NCBI GenBank assembly: GCA_964476565.1 | Contig: CAYZBG010000052.1 | Location: forward strand, 1-37,766 | Origin: CAMAXB01 sp964476565 | GTDB taxonomy: Bacteria > Verrucomicrobiota > Verrucomicrobiia > Opitutales > Opitutaceae | Reading direction: 5' to 3' | DNA: 37,766 bases | Part shown: positions 1 to 8,529 of the stretch, piece by piece | How the letters are laid out: each line of letters opens with the position of its first letter | Numbering within the stretch: the first letter of the stretch is position 1 | Notes under the pieces: generated by a model | Seen by the model: the letters and a program-made list of their open reading frames with translations, nothing else | Databases searched by the model: none | Told to the model about the DNA's origin: nothing | Position numbers and translations under genes: made by a program

Positions 1-113
1 GAAACCGCCGTTCGTGTCCGAAAATTTAACGTTTACGCTGCCTTGCCTTGCCAGCGAGCGGCCTACGCTGCTGTTCTCCCTTTGGTCCATCTACCCCTTC
101 ATCCTTCGACATC

Positions 114-1280
114 GTGAAAAAGAGCAACGTACGCATCGGCATTCTCGGACTCGGCAACATGGGCACCGCCCACGCCAAGAACATCCAGGCCGGCAAGATC
201 AACCGCCTTGAACTGACCGCCGTCGCCGACGTCTTCCCGGCCAGCCACTCCCGGGTCTCGGGCGTACCCGCCTTCAACAGCGCCGAGGAGATGATCAAGT
301 CGGGGCTGATCGACGCGATCATCATCGCGACGCCGCATTTTGACCACACCACCACCGGCATCGCGGCGCTCAAGGCCGGCCTGCACGTTCTGGTGGAGAA
401 ACCCATCTCTGTGCACCGCGCCGACGCGGAAAAGCTCATCGCTGCGCACACGTCGAAGAAGCAGGTCTTCGGCGCCATGTTCAACCAGCGCACCGACGAC
501 TACTACCGCAAGATCCGCGCGCTGATCCGCAACGGCGAGCTGGGCGAGGTGCGGCGCGTGAACTGGATCATCACAAACTGGTTCCGCACCTTTGCCTATT
601 ACGGCTCCGGCGGCTGGCGCGCGACCTGGGCGGGCGAGGGCGGCGGCGTGCTGCTCAACCAGTGCCCGCACAACCTTGACCTGCTGCAATGGCTGTTCGG
701 TCAGCCCGTCCGTCTCCGCGCCCACTGCAAATTCGGCCGGTACCACGACATCGAGGTCGAGGACGACGTGACGGCGTACCTCGAGTTCGCCAATGGTGCG
801 ACCGGCGTGTTCATCACGTCCACCGGCGAGGCCCCGGGCACGAACCGTCTCGAGATCACGGGCGAGCGCGGCAAGCTCGTCTACGAGAACGACAAGATCA
901 CATTCCAGCGCAACGAGGTCCCGATGTCGGAGTTCTCCCGCACGACCAAGCAGGCCTTCGCCGCCCCGGATACCTGGGACGTGGTGATCCCGGCCCGCGG
1001 CCATGGTGGCCAGCACAACGAGATTCTGCAGAACTTCGTCGATGCCATTCTCGACGGCGTGCCGCTCATCGCCCCGGCGGAAGAGGGTATCTACTCTGTC
1101 GAGCTCGCCAACGCCATGCTCATGTCGGCCTGGCTGGACAAGACCGTCGAGCTCCCGATCGACGGTCGCAAGTACCAGCGCATGCTGAACGCGAAGATCG
1201 AGGAATCGAAGAAATCGAAAAAGAAGAAGACCGTGGTGGCCGTTTCGGGCGACGACTTCGCCAAGTCCTTCGGCAAATAA
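114..1280 (+). CDS. Gfo/Idh/MocA family NAD(P)-dependent oxidoreductase
   Basis: This 388-residue protein belongs to the Gfo/Idh/MocA family, whose members oxidise or reduce sugars and cyclitols with NAD(P). The N-terminus has a Rossmann fold with GLGNMG at residues 12-17. E95-K96-P97 is the family's EKP motif with the catalytic-site lysine. A GGGVLLNQCPHNLD stretch in the middle corresponds to the conserved substrate-side GG...D...H region. The C-terminus ends in an unusual lysine-rich tail (KKSKKKK). I chose the GTG at 114 because the Rossmann strand begins five residues later. The open frame continues to ATG 48, but those extra residues look non-coding, and no clear Shine-Dalgarno is visible for either start. 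It is followed by two isomerase-like genes and uxaC, so a role in uronate or other sugar-acid catabolism is likely. The substrate cannot be read from sequence. Confidence 0.9.
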   Translation: MKKSNVRIGILGLGNMGTAHAKNIQAGKINRLELTAVADVFPASHSRVSGVPAFNSAEEMIKSGLIDAIIIATPHFDHTTTGIAALKAGLHVLVEKPISVHRADAEKLIAAHTSKKQVFGAMFNQRTDDYYRKIRALIRNGELGEVRRVNWIITNWFRTFAYYGSGGWRATWAGEGGGVLLNQCPHNLDLLQWLFGQPVRLRAHCKFGRYHDIEVEDDVTAYLEFANGATGVFITSTGEAPGTNRLEITGERGKLVYENDKITFQRNEVPMSEFSRTTKQAFAAPDTWDVVIPARGHGGQHNEILQNFVDAILDGVPLIAPAEEGIYSVELANAMLMSAWLDKTVELPIDGRKYQRMLNAKIEESKKSKKKKTVVAVSGDDFAKSFGK

Positions 1281-1290
1281 GCGTTCCTGC

Positions 1291-1314
1291 CGGGCCGGTC
1301 TTCCGACCGGTCCG
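1291..1314 (+). terminator. Intergenic hairpin between the oxidoreductase and isomerase genes
   Basis: Bases 1295-1300 (CCGGTC) pair with 1305-1310 (GACCGG) around a TTCC loop. The stem extends outward to 1291/1314 with one G-T pair, about 10 bp in total. No T-tract follows. It could be an attenuator, an mRNA-stabilising element or a weak terminator inside the sugar operon. Confidence 0.4.
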
Positions 1315-1333
1315 GACGTTCTTTGGCCACGCG

Positions 1334-2152
1334 ATGACGCTTTCCCAGGTCGCTCTTCAGCTCTACACGTTGCGCGAGGTCTGCAAGACCGCGGGCGATT
1401 TCGCCGTGGCCGCGAAGAAGGTCCGGGCGATCGGCTATCAGTCGGTGCAGATTTCCGGCCTGGGGCCGATGCCCGAAGCCGAAGTGGTGGCGATCTGCCG
1501 GGGCGAGGGTCTCACCATCTGCGCCACGCACGAGCCGTCAGCGATGATCCTCGACCAGCCGGAGCAGGTCATCGAGCGTCTGCATCGGTTGGGCACGCGC
1601 CTGACCGCCTATCCGTTTCCCTCGGGAATCGACTTCAGCCAGCCCGATCAGGTCGCGACCCTCATTCGCAAGCTTGAGGCCGCGGGGGCGAAACTGCGGG
1701 CGGCCGGCTTGGTGCTCGGCTACCACAACCATGCCCATGAGTTCTATCGTCCGGACGGCGGACCGACGGTGCTTGAGCGGATTTACGCCGAGACCTCGCC
1801 GGAGCACGTGGTGGCGGAACTCGACACGTACTGGGTGCAGCGCGGCGGGGGAGACGTCATTGACTGGGTGCGACGCCTGAAAGGGCGCCAGCCGTTCATT
1901 CACCTCAAGGATTACCGGGTCAACGCCACGGGCGAGGGAACGTACGCCGAGATCGGCGCCGGTACGCTGCCGTTCGCCCGCATCATCGCCGAGGCTGAGG
2001 CCGGTGGTTGCGAGTGGTTCATCGTCGAACAAGACACCTGCCCCGGGGACCCCTTCGCTTCGATCGCGCAGAGTTACGACTACATCAAGTGCCACCTCGC
2101 GCAGCGCGAGAGGCTCCCTCTTCCAACACCCAACCTCCGCCCCCCAACTTAG
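1334..2152 (+). CDS. Sugar phosphate isomerase/epimerase (AP-endonuclease-2-like TIM barrel)
   Basis: The 272-residue protein has the xylose-isomerase-like TIM-barrel fold of IolE/IolI and related sugar isomerases. Metal-site signatures are visible in order: the LGYHNHAHEF strand, AELDTYW (glutamate/aspartate ligands), PFIHLKDY (histidine ligand plus lysine) and the C-terminal FIVEQD glutamate. The start is ATG 1334; the open frame reaches much further upstream, but that part lies over the previous gene. Verrucomicrobial genomes carry many such genes paired with Gfo/Idh/MocA oxidoreductases, as here, 53 bp downstream of one. Such pairs commonly interconvert keto-sugars and inosose-type intermediates. 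The exact substrate is not inferable. Confidence 0.88.
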   Translation: MTLSQVALQLYTLREVCKTAGDFAVAAKKVRAIGYQSVQISGLGPMPEAEVVAICRGEGLTICATHEPSAMILDQPEQVIERLHRLGTRLTAYPFPSGIDFSQPDQVATLIRKLEAAGAKLRAAGLVLGYHNHAHEFYRPDGGPTVLERIYAETSPEHVVAELDTYWVQRGGGDVIDWVRRLKGRQPFIHLKDYRVNATGEGTYAEIGAGTLPFARIIAEAEAGGCEWFIVEQDTCPGDPFASIAQSYDYIKCHLAQRERLPLPTPNLRPPT

Positions 2153-2215
2153 ATCAACCTGCCGCCGAGCCCCGCTGATTCCTTCGACGTTGGACGTGCA
2201 ATGTTGGAGGTCCGG
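2116..2215. repeat. Low-complexity, self-similar intergenic stretch before uxaC
   Basis: The end of the isomerase gene and the gap before uxaC contain CCAACACCCAACCTCC-like sequence (2122-2137). This is followed at 2182-2210 by GACGTTGGACG and AATGTTGGAGG, two imperfect copies of one unit and roughly the inverse of the upstream CCAAC/CCTCC text. It looks like part of a dispersed intergenic repeat family. A single window cannot establish copy number. Confidence 0.3.
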
Positions 2216-2239
2216 CCTTGGGCAGGGCGGCCCGACGCC

Positions 2240-3667
2240 ATGCCCAAAGCTGCTCCCTTCCTGCACGAAGATTTCCTGCTCACCACCGAGTGGGCCCGTC
2301 TGCTCTACCATGAGCACGCCAAGAACCAGCCGATCTTCGATTATCACTGTCACCTGCCGCCCGACCAGATCGCAGCGAACCACCGCTTTGCCAATCTGAC
2401 GCAGATCTGGCTCGCCGGCGACCACTACAAGTGGCGCGGCCTGCGCTCGAATGGCGTGCCGGAGCGGCTCATCACCGGCAAGGATACGAGCGACTACGAG
2501 AAGTTCGTGGCCTACACCCAGGCGATGCCTCAGCTGGTGCGCAACCCGCTGCACCATTGGTCGCACCTCGAACTCCGCCGCTACTTCGGCATCGACCTGC
2601 TGATCAACGAGGCCAACGCCCCGAAGATCTGGGAGCAGGCCAACGCCCGCCTCGCCACGCCGGAGATGTCCGTCCACGGCATTCTCAACCAGTTCCAAGT
2701 CCGGGTGGTGTGCACCACGGACGATCCGGCCGACGATCTCGCCCACCACCTCGCGATCGCCAAGAGCGGACTCAAGACCCGGGTGTACCCGACCTTCCGT
2801 CCCGACAAGGCCCTCGTGGTTCATCAGCCGGCGGTCTTCAATGCCTGGTGCACCCTGCTGTCGCAGCGTTCCGGTGTCGAGGTGAAGGACTTCGCCTCGT
2901 TCCTCGCCGCGATCAAGCAGCGCCACGACTTCTTCCATTCGGTGGGTGGCCGGCTGTCCGACCACGGCCTTGAGGCGATCCCGGACGTTGACTGCACCGA
3001 GCGCGAGGCGACGGCGATCTTCAACGCCGCCCGCAGCGGGGCCGCCGCGACCCCGGACCAGCTCGCGAAGTTCACCTGGTTCATGATGGTGTACTTCGGC
3101 CAGCTCGACGCCGCGCGTGGCTGGACGAAGCAGCTGCACCTCGGTGCCCTGCGCAACAACAACAGCCGCCTGCTCAAGCACCTCGGTGCGGACGCCGGGG
3201 TCGACTCGATCGGCGACTTCCCGCAGGCACGCGCCCTCTCGCGCTACCTCGACACGCTCGACCGCGAGAACCAGCTGCCGAAGATCGTGCTCTACAACCT
3301 GAATCCGGCCGACAACTACGTCTTTGCGACCATGATCGGCAACTTCCAGGACGGCTCCCTCGCCGGCAAGCTGCAGTTCGGCTCCGGCTGGTGGTTCCTC
3401 GACCAAAAGGAAGGCATGGAGTGGCAGATCAACGCCTTGTCTCAGCTCGGCCTGCTCTCGCGCTTTGTCGGCATGCTGACCGACTCCCGTTCGTTCCTCA
3501 GTTACGTGCGGCACGAGTACTTCCGCCGCCTGCTCTGCGGCATGATTGGAGCCGACGTCGAGGCCGGTTTGATCCCGGCGGATCGCGCCGAACTCGGCGC
3601 CCTGATCGAAAACATCTGCTATCGCAACGCGGCCGGATTCTTTGGGCTCGAGGTTGCGCGCGGCTGA
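2240..3667 (+). CDS. uxaC: Glucuronate isomerase (uronate isomerase)
   Basis: The 475-residue product matches the length of UxaC (about 470), which converts D-glucuronate to D-fructuronate and D-galacturonate to D-tagaturonate in the cytoplasm. It is an amidohydrolase-superfamily barrel. The metal-binding H-x-H is at residues 36-38 in FDYHCHLP. Other family signatures are VVCTTDDPADDL, GWTKQLHLGALRNNN and GSGWWFLDQKEGM. The open frame extends 13 codons further to ATG 2201, but ATG 2240 (MPKAAPFLHEDFLL) aligns with the usual N-terminus. It sits in a sugar-catabolism cluster. The GH4 enzyme at 33-34.5 kb could release its galacturonate substrate, but that link is inference. Confidence 0.96.
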   Translation: MPKAAPFLHEDFLLTTEWARLLYHEHAKNQPIFDYHCHLPPDQIAANHRFANLTQIWLAGDHYKWRGLRSNGVPERLITGKDTSDYEKFVAYTQAMPQLVRNPLHHWSHLELRRYFGIDLLINEANAPKIWEQANARLATPEMSVHGILNQFQVRVVCTTDDPADDLAHHLAIAKSGLKTRVYPTFRPDKALVVHQPAVFNAWCTLLSQRSGVEVKDFASFLAAIKQRHDFFHSVGGRLSDHGLEAIPDVDCTEREATAIFNAARSGAAATPDQLAKFTWFMMVYFGQLDAARGWTKQLHLGALRNNNSRLLKHLGADAGVDSIGDFPQARALSRYLDTLDRENQLPKIVLYNLNPADNYVFATMIGNFQDGSLAGKLQFGSGWWFLDQKEGMEWQINALSQLGLLSRFVGMLTDSRSFLSYVRHEYFRRLLCGMIGADVEAGLIPADRAELGALIENICYRNAAGFFGLEVARG

Positions 3668-3688
3668 CGTTTCCGATCTCCTGCCCCC

Positions 3689-4477
3689 ATGGAAATCGGC
3701 ATCTGTGCAACCCCGGCCGACCTCTCCGGCCTCAGCGAACGCCCGTTCACCTTCATCGAGGCGCACGTCGTCAACTACCTCCGCCCCGAGGCGCCCGACG
3801 CCGACTTCGAGCCGCACCGGGTCGCGTCGCTGGCCTGTCCGCTGCCCACGCCGGCCGCCAACGTGCTCTTCCCGCCCGATCTCAAGGTCACCGGCCCGGT
3901 GGTGGACTTTGCCCGCATGCAGCGCTACGCGGAGAAGGCCTTTGCCCGGGCCGCGGCCATTCGCATGCACACCATCGTGTTCGGCTCGGCCGGTGCACGC
4001 ATGATGCCGGACGGTTGGTCGGCCGCCCGTGGCTTTCAGCAGTACGTCGACGCCGTGCGGCTGATTGCGCCACTGGCCGCCCGGCACGGGGTGACGATCG
4101 TGGTCGAGGCGCTCAACCGGGGCGAGTGCAACCTCATCAACACCCTCGACGAGGGCGCCGCCGCGGCCCGCGAGGTGAATCTGCCCAACGTGAAGCTCGT
4201 GGCGGACATTTTCCACATGCTCCGCAATGGCGAGTCGCCCGACCCGATCACGCGGCATGCGGACCTCATCACCCACTCCCACATTGCGGAGAACACGGGT
4301 CGGGCTGAGCCCGGCGTGCACGGGGATGATTTCCGGCCCTTCCTGAAGGCGCTGCGGGCCGCACCGGCTTGTACCCGCCTCACCATCGAGTGCAACTGGT
4401 CCACCGGCGACATGCAGCGTGGCGTCGGCCCGGCGGTGAAGGCACTCCGCCGGCAACTGACGGACGCCGGGTACTAG
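3689..4477 (+). CDS. Sugar isomerase/epimerase, TIM barrel (hydroxypyruvate isomerase / tagatose-3-epimerase-like)
   Basis: This 262-residue protein is a second xylose-isomerase-like TIM barrel, in a different subgroup from the one at 1.3-2.2 kb. The four usual metal ligands can be placed: E in IVVEALNRGE, D in LVADIFHM, H in LITHSHIAEN and E in LTIECNW. The VEALNR...E pattern and length resemble D-tagatose/psicose 3-epimerases and hydroxypyruvate isomerases. It begins 21 bp after uxaC and is the last gene of the plus-strand sugar operon, ending just before a strong hairpin. A role in rearranging the keto-acid or keto-sugar products of the pathway is likely but unproven. Confidence 0.85.
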   Translation: MEIGICATPADLSGLSERPFTFIEAHVVNYLRPEAPDADFEPHRVASLACPLPTPAANVLFPPDLKVTGPVVDFARMQRYAEKAFARAAAIRMHTIVFGSAGARMMPDGWSAARGFQQYVDAVRLIAPLAARHGVTIVVEALNRGECNLINTLDEGAAAAREVNLPNVKLVADIFHMLRNGESPDPITRHADLITHSHIAENTGRAEPGVHGDDFRPFLKALRAAPACTRLTIECNWSTGDMQRGVGPAVKALRRQLTDAGY

Positions 4478-4478
4478 A

Positions 4479-4511
4479 ATGGAGCGGCGGCCGACACGGC
4501 CGCCGCTCCAT
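4479..4511. terminator. 15-bp perfect inverted repeat between convergent operons
   Basis: Bases 4479-4493 are the exact reverse complement of 4497-4511, with a 3-nt loop (ACA). The stem is very GC-rich. It starts 2 bp after the stop of the sugar operon and ends 9 bp before the stop of the convergent mlaD gene, so it can terminate both transcripts. There is no U-tract on either side. Confidence 0.8.
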
Positions 4512-4519
4512 CCAACCCA

Positions 4520-5509
4520 TTAGAACAACGCGTTCGCAGCTGCCCCGACCGCGGTGATCGGACCCTGGTCTGCGAGACCGTCAACGGCGCGGTCGACCTT
4601 GCGCAGCGTGCTCTGGGCGTCGAGGAACAGCGTCTCGTCGTTGATCAGCTTGCCGAGCGTACCCTGGCCCTGGTTCAGCTTGTCGGAAATCTCGCGCAGG
4701 TTGCGGGTGACGACCTTGATGTTGTTCCCTGATTCCTCGTCGTAGAGCAGGGTGCCGAGCGTGCCCTGGCCGCTCTTCACCTGGTCGATCAGTCCCTGGG
4801 CGCCGGTGATGAAGGTCTTGGTCTCAGTGGCCGCGGCCCGGATCTCGTCGGCGGCCGCCAGGAGGCGTTCGTAACCGGCCGGATCGTTGACCAGCTTGCC
4901 CAGCGTGCCTTCGCCGCGATTCACCTTGTCGGTGATCTGCTGGAGGTTGGTCGTGATTTCGCCGATGCGCGCCTGATTCTCGTCGATGAGCTTCTCCGCC
5001 TTGGCGAAGAGGCCGCCGCCGCCTTCCCCGCTCAGGGTGCCGGAGAACTGGCCGATCGCCTCATCGATCTTGCGGCCGATGTCGCCCAGTTGGGCCATCA
5101 TCGCGTTGAAGTCGGGTGTGTCCACCGCCGCGAGGGTGTCGCCGTCCGCGAGGAAACCCGCCGAGTCCGTGCCTAGATCGAGGGCCACGTAGTTGCTGCC
5201 GAGGAGACCCGCCATCGCGATGGTGGCCTTGGCGTCACGGGCGACCTGGGTGCCCTCCTGGATGAGCAGGACTGCTTCGGCCTGACGGCCGTTCAGCCGG
5301 GTGCCCTGCACGACGCCGATCTTCACGCCGGCCATGCGCACGTCGTCGCCTGCCTTGAGCTCCTTCAGGTTTTGGAAGCGCGCCACGAGGGTGTAGGCGT
5401 TCTTGCTGCTGAGGGAGCTGCTGCTCAGCGACTCGTAGGTCACCCACACGAGCGCGAGTCCGATGAGGAAGAAAAGGCCCACGCGGGCCGACATTTGTGC
5501 GTTATTCAT
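4520..5509 (-). CDS. mlaD: MlaD/MCE-domain lipid transport protein
   Basis: The 329-residue protein has one N-terminal membrane anchor (residues 11-25) and an MCE domain (about 38-130, with the typical NLKELKAGDDVRMAGVKIG strand). A long periplasmic tail follows. MCE proteins form hexameric lipid channels at the periplasmic face of the MlaFE ABC transporter and move phospholipids between inner and outer membrane. E. coli MlaD is much shorter (about 180 residues). Here the tail holds three copies of G-[EQ]-G-T-L-G (near 200, 248 and 282), each followed by a short L-x-x-D/E stretch and separated by amphipathic helix-like segments. The gene overlaps mlaF by 8 nt (ATGAATAA), so translation is coupled. 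No mlaC or mlaA is in the window. Confidence 0.93.
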   Translation of the reverse strand: MNNAQMSARVGLFFLIGLALVWVTYESLSSSSLSSKNAYTLVARFQNLKELKAGDDVRMAGVKIGVVQGTRLNGRQAEAVLLIQEGTQVARDAKATIAMAGLLGSNYVALDLGTDSAGFLADGDTLAAVDTPDFNAMMAQLGDIGRKIDEAIGQFSGTLSGEGGGGLFAKAEKLIDENQARIGEITTNLQQITDKVNRGEGTLGKLVNDPAGYERLLAAADEIRAAATETKTFITGAQGLIDQVKSGQGTLGTLLYDEESGNNIKVVTRNLREISDKLNQGQGTLGKLINDETLFLDAQSTLRKVDRAVDGLADQGPITAVGAAANALF

Positions 5510-6311
5510 TGGTTGCCTCCAGGGTCTTGAAACGGGGATTGCGGACGTCGATCCGCGGATTGAGAAAATTGCTCACGAGCGGGTGGGTGTTCTTGCGCAG
5601 CTCGGCGGGCGTCTGCAGGGCGGCGAGCTTGCCTTGATGGAGCAGGGCAACGCGGTCCGCGATGGTGAGCGCGAGCTCGCGATCGTGGGAGACGACGATG
5701 CTCGTCACCGTGTACTCCTCCTTCAGCGTCGCGATGATCTCGGCGATCGTGGCGCTCATCACCGGATCCAGTTCGCTCGTCGGCTCGTCGTAGAGCAGCA
5801 GCTGCGGCTCCATCACGAGGGCGCGGGCGATGGCGACGCGTTTCTTCATGCCACCCGAGAGTTCCGAAGGGAACTTGTGGGCGGCGTTCTCGATCGAGAG
5901 GATGCGCAAGGCACGCATGACGCGCTCACGGATGTCCTTCTTCGGACAAATCCGGTGCTCCATTGGATAGAGCGCGAGGTTGTCGTAGACGCTGAGGGAG
6001 TTGAACAGGGCGCCCGACTGGAAAACCAGGGCGAGGGCGAAACGGTCGCGGGTCTCCGGCTCGCGTGGATCCTGGCCATTGATCGTGACGCGGCCGGCCG
6101 TGGGCGACTCGAGTCCCGCGATGTGACGCAGGAGCACGCTCTTGCCGGAGCCGCTGGGGCCCATGATGACGAAGATCTCCCCCGGCTTCACGTCGAGGGT
6201 GATGTCGGTCAGCACCTGCTGCGTTCCGTACGTCTTGCCGAGGCCTTCGACGCCGACCGCGACGGCGCTCCGGTCGTCGCGGGTCAGGACGGTTTTGGGT
6301 TTCTTGGACAT
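5502..6311 (-). CDS. mlaF: ABC transporter ATP-binding protein, MlaF type
   Basis: This 269-residue ATPase drives the Mla lipid transporter. Walker A is GPSGSGKS, the signature is LSGGMKKR, Walker B is LLLYDEPTSELDP (the E-L-D-P form, rather than G-L-D-P, is common in MlaF) and the switch histidine is in VVSHD. I chose ATG 6311, giving MSKKPKTV, because the residues further upstream lie over the mlaE coding region. The gene begins 5 bp after the mlaE stop and ends inside the mlaD start. The mlaE-mlaF-mlaD order is the core of the conserved operon. Confidence 0.95.
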   Translation of the reverse strand: MSKKPKTVLTRDDRSAVAVGVEGLGKTYGTQQVLTDITLDVKPGEIFVIMGPSGSGKSVLLRHIAGLESPTAGRVTINGQDPREPETRDRFALALVFQSGALFNSLSVYDNLALYPMEHRICPKKDIRERVMRALRILSIENAAHKFPSELSGGMKKRVAIARALVMEPQLLLYDEPTSELDPVMSATIAEIIATLKEEYTVTSIVVSHDRELALTIADRVALLHQGKLAALQTPAELRKNTHPLVSNFLNPRIDVRNPRFKTLEATNE

Positions 6312-6316
6312 GGCGG

Positions 6317-7069
6317 TCACGCGAGGGCCTTGGTGATGAAGTAGTCGAGGGTCAGGATGCTGATCAGCGAGTAGACCACCGAGCGGGTCACCGCGAAGCC
6401 GATCTCGCGCGGGCCGCCGCGGGTGCGCAGGCCGGTGTTGCACGCGATGAGCATGACGACGAAACCGAAGATCTCCGCCTTGATCAGGCCGTCCATGACG
6501 TCGTTGATCGTCAGGCTCAGTTTCATGCTTTGGAAGTAGAGCTCAGGGCTGACGCCGATGAAGGGCACGTAGTAGCAAACCACGGCGCCGCCCAGCCAGC
6601 CGATGACGTTGCCGATGATGGTGAGCACCGGCATGACCAGGAGCACAGCGAGCAGGCGGGGCAGCACGAGCATGCGCTCCGGCGGAATGTTCATGGTCAC
6701 CAGGGCGTCCACTTCCTGATAGACCTTCATGGATGCCAGCTCCGCGGTGACGGCGCTGCCGACGCGGCCCGCGAGCAGGATCGCCACCATGACGGGGCCG
6801 AGTTCGCGGGCCATGGCCTCGCCGACGAGGGTGCCGATGAACTGCTTGGCGCCGAAATCGCGCATGCTGATGCCGGTCTGCAGGGCGAGCACGCTACCGA
6901 TGAAGAAACACAGGATCGTGACGATGGGCAGCGAGCTGTAGCCGCTCAGGAAGGCGTGTTCCGTCGTCCGCTTAAGAATGCGCGGAGCGCTCGGCAGCGT
7001 CGCGAAGGCGCGGCAGGCGAGGATCAGGCCGCTGCCAAAGCCATCGAGATAGTCGTGGATGCGTTTCAT
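6317..7069 (-). CDS. mlaE: MlaE/YrbE-family ABC transporter permease
   Basis: The 250-residue integral membrane protein has an N-terminal amphipathic segment and about five transmembrane helices. Family signatures include FFIGSVLALQTG, ARELGPVMVAILLAGRVGSA, the ELASMKV...DAL stretch (coupling helix) and the GxxGxxTRGGPREIG region near the end. MlaE dimers form the membrane part of the phospholipid transporter together with MlaF. Its start codon overlaps the stop of the upstream WP-repeat protein gene by ATGA, which indicates translational coupling of that gene to the transporter. Confidence 0.95.
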   Translation of the reverse strand: MKRIHDYLDGFGSGLILACRAFATLPSAPRILKRTTEHAFLSGYSSLPIVTILCFFIGSVLALQTGISMRDFGAKQFIGTLVGEAMARELGPVMVAILLAGRVGSAVTAELASMKVYQEVDALVTMNIPPERMLVLPRLLAVLLVMPVLTIIGNVIGWLGGAVVCYYVPFIGVSPELYFQSMKLSLTINDVMDGLIKAEIFGFVVMLIACNTGLRTRGGPREIGFAVTRSVVYSLISILTLDYFITKALA

Positions 7070-8529
7070 GGAGAAGGGGCGGCGTCCGCGGGGGCGCGCC
7101 GGGCGAAGTCGCCGACAAAGAACCGCCAGCCGCGTCCGGCTTCGCGCTTCAGGCCGATGAGGCCGGCGCCGAGGGCGAAACGCCGTGTTTCGGCCGAGGT
7201 CTCGGCGCTGAAGATCGGCCCGAGATGGAAGGCGCGTCGGCGGCCCTCGTCGGACCGGCGGTAGGTGACGGCATCCCAGAGCAGGGAGTGCCGGACCTCT
7301 CCCGGGCCACGGGTGTCGTGGCGGTAGAGGGCGAAGAGCGGCGACCAGGCGAGGCGGACCGGTTCGTTGTGCGGGAAAAAGACCTCGAAGGGGCTCAGGA
7401 CCTGGGTCTGGCGGCGGCCGGCGCCGTTATTCCAATAGCTGAAGAGCGGCCAGACGTGGGTCTTGCGCGCGCCGGGCAGGTCGGGCCGGCTGGCGCTCCG
7501 CTGCAGCGTGTCGTGGTAGACGAAGTAGAGGAACTGCCGGCGTTCGTGCGCGAGTCCGGCGTCCGTCCACTGCGCGCGCCGCCACAACGGCCAGGCAACC
7601 CACGTCTTGTCGACGCCCTTGAGCTGCGAGCGGGTGTAGAACGGCGCCCAGCGGTTCACGTACCGGTCGTCGCCGCGGCCCTGCACCCAAAATGGCCAGA
7701 AGTAGTGCGTGGCCTGATACCGGTAAGGCTCGGTGCGGTCGACGTAGCCGAAAAAGGGCCAGCCGTAGGTCTCGCTGCGGTAACCGGGCCGGACATCCCG
7801 GGCGTAGAAGGGCAGGAAACCCAGGCTCTCATCCGTGCGGGTCGTGCCGGCAAACTTCTCCTGCTTGTAGATCAGCGGCCAGGCGTAGAACTGTTCCCGG
7901 TACTCGCCGGGTTTGCCGCGGCGGCCGAAGAGCGGCCAAAGCTCGAAACCGGCGTGGCCGTCGCCGCGCAGCACCTTGACGAAGGGCCACGGCGCCGTCG
8001 TCGTCACCGTGCCCCGCTTTTCCCAGCGACCGTAGAGCGGGAACAGGGTCCAGGCGAACCGGTCCTGGCCGAAGCGTTGCCGCACCTCGCCGTGAATCGG
8101 GAAGAACGCGCGGTACGAAGTGGCCGGGTCCCCGGTCTGGCGCGAAAAATAGAAAGGCCACACGTCGAAGGTATCCGGCGCCTGGCTGGACGCGGTGCGG
8201 TTGACGAGGTTGAGCATGCTCCAGCGCCGGCTCGCCGCATCCGCGCGGTAAGAGAAAAGAGGATACAAGGCGTAGGCCTCGCGCACCGCGCCGTCCGCCG
8301 CCCGCTTTTCCACGTACAGCGGCCGGAGCCCGCCGGTCCCGGGCGCGTTGCCGGCCGGGCGGCGTTCGAAGGCCAGCGGCCCCAGGCCCGTCTCGGCCGT
8401 GGGTTTGCCCTGCGCATCGACCTGCACGACCCGCAGCGGCCAGTAGTTCCGCTCATGCACGTCCGTCCGGCCCGTCGGCACCAGCGCGACGGCCCACAGC
8501 AACGCAGCAGTGAGGGAGCGGAAGTTCAT
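7066..8529 (-). CDS. Exported protein of unknown function built from WP-type aromatic repeats
   Basis: I do not recognise a named family for this 487-residue protein. Residues 1-22 look like a signal peptide. The mature part is strikingly periodic: aromatic-W-P-[LF]-[FYLIW] or close variants recur near residues 30, 89, 124, 143, 163, 181, 198, 217, 239, 257, 278, 295, 313, 360 and 396. Spacing is often about 18-25 residues, with charged, turn-like segments between. Alternating aromatic strands and charged turns suggest a beta-rich fold, possibly a barrel or solenoid at the outer membrane. It is the first gene of the mla operon and overlaps mlaE by ATGA, so a role in envelope lipid transport is a reasonable guess. 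No catalytic motif is visible. Confidence 0.85.
   Translation of the reverse strand: MNFRSLTAALLWAVALVPTGRTDVHERNYWPLRVVQVDAQGKPTAETGLGPLAFERRPAGNAPGTGGLRPLYVEKRAADGAVREAYALYPLFSYRADAASRRWSMLNLVNRTASSQAPDTFDVWPFYFSRQTGDPATSYRAFFPIHGEVRQRFGQDRFAWTLFPLYGRWEKRGTVTTTAPWPFVKVLRGDGHAGFELWPLFGRRGKPGEYREQFYAWPLIYKQEKFAGTTRTDESLGFLPFYARDVRPGYRSETYGWPFFGYVDRTEPYRYQATHYFWPFWVQGRGDDRYVNRWAPFYTRSQLKGVDKTWVAWPLWRRAQWTDAGLAHERRQFLYFVYHDTLQRSASRPDLPGARKTHVWPLFSYWNNGAGRRQTQVLSPFEVFFPHNEPVRLAWSPLFALYRHDTRGPGEVRHSLLWDAVTYRRSDEGRRRAFHLGPIFSAETSAETRRFALGAGLIGLKREAGRGWRFFVGDFARRAPADAAPSP

Noticed and set aside
14..211. A 65-codon plus-strand frame at the left edge
   Set aside because: It overlaps the start of the oxidoreductase gene in another frame, and its second half is an out-of-frame translation of the Rossmann region.
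1538..4456. A 972-codon open frame on the minus strand opposite the sugar isomerase genes
   Set aside because: It lies entirely antisense to three well-supported genes, its product is low-complexity and unlike any family, and long antisense frames are expected at this GC content.
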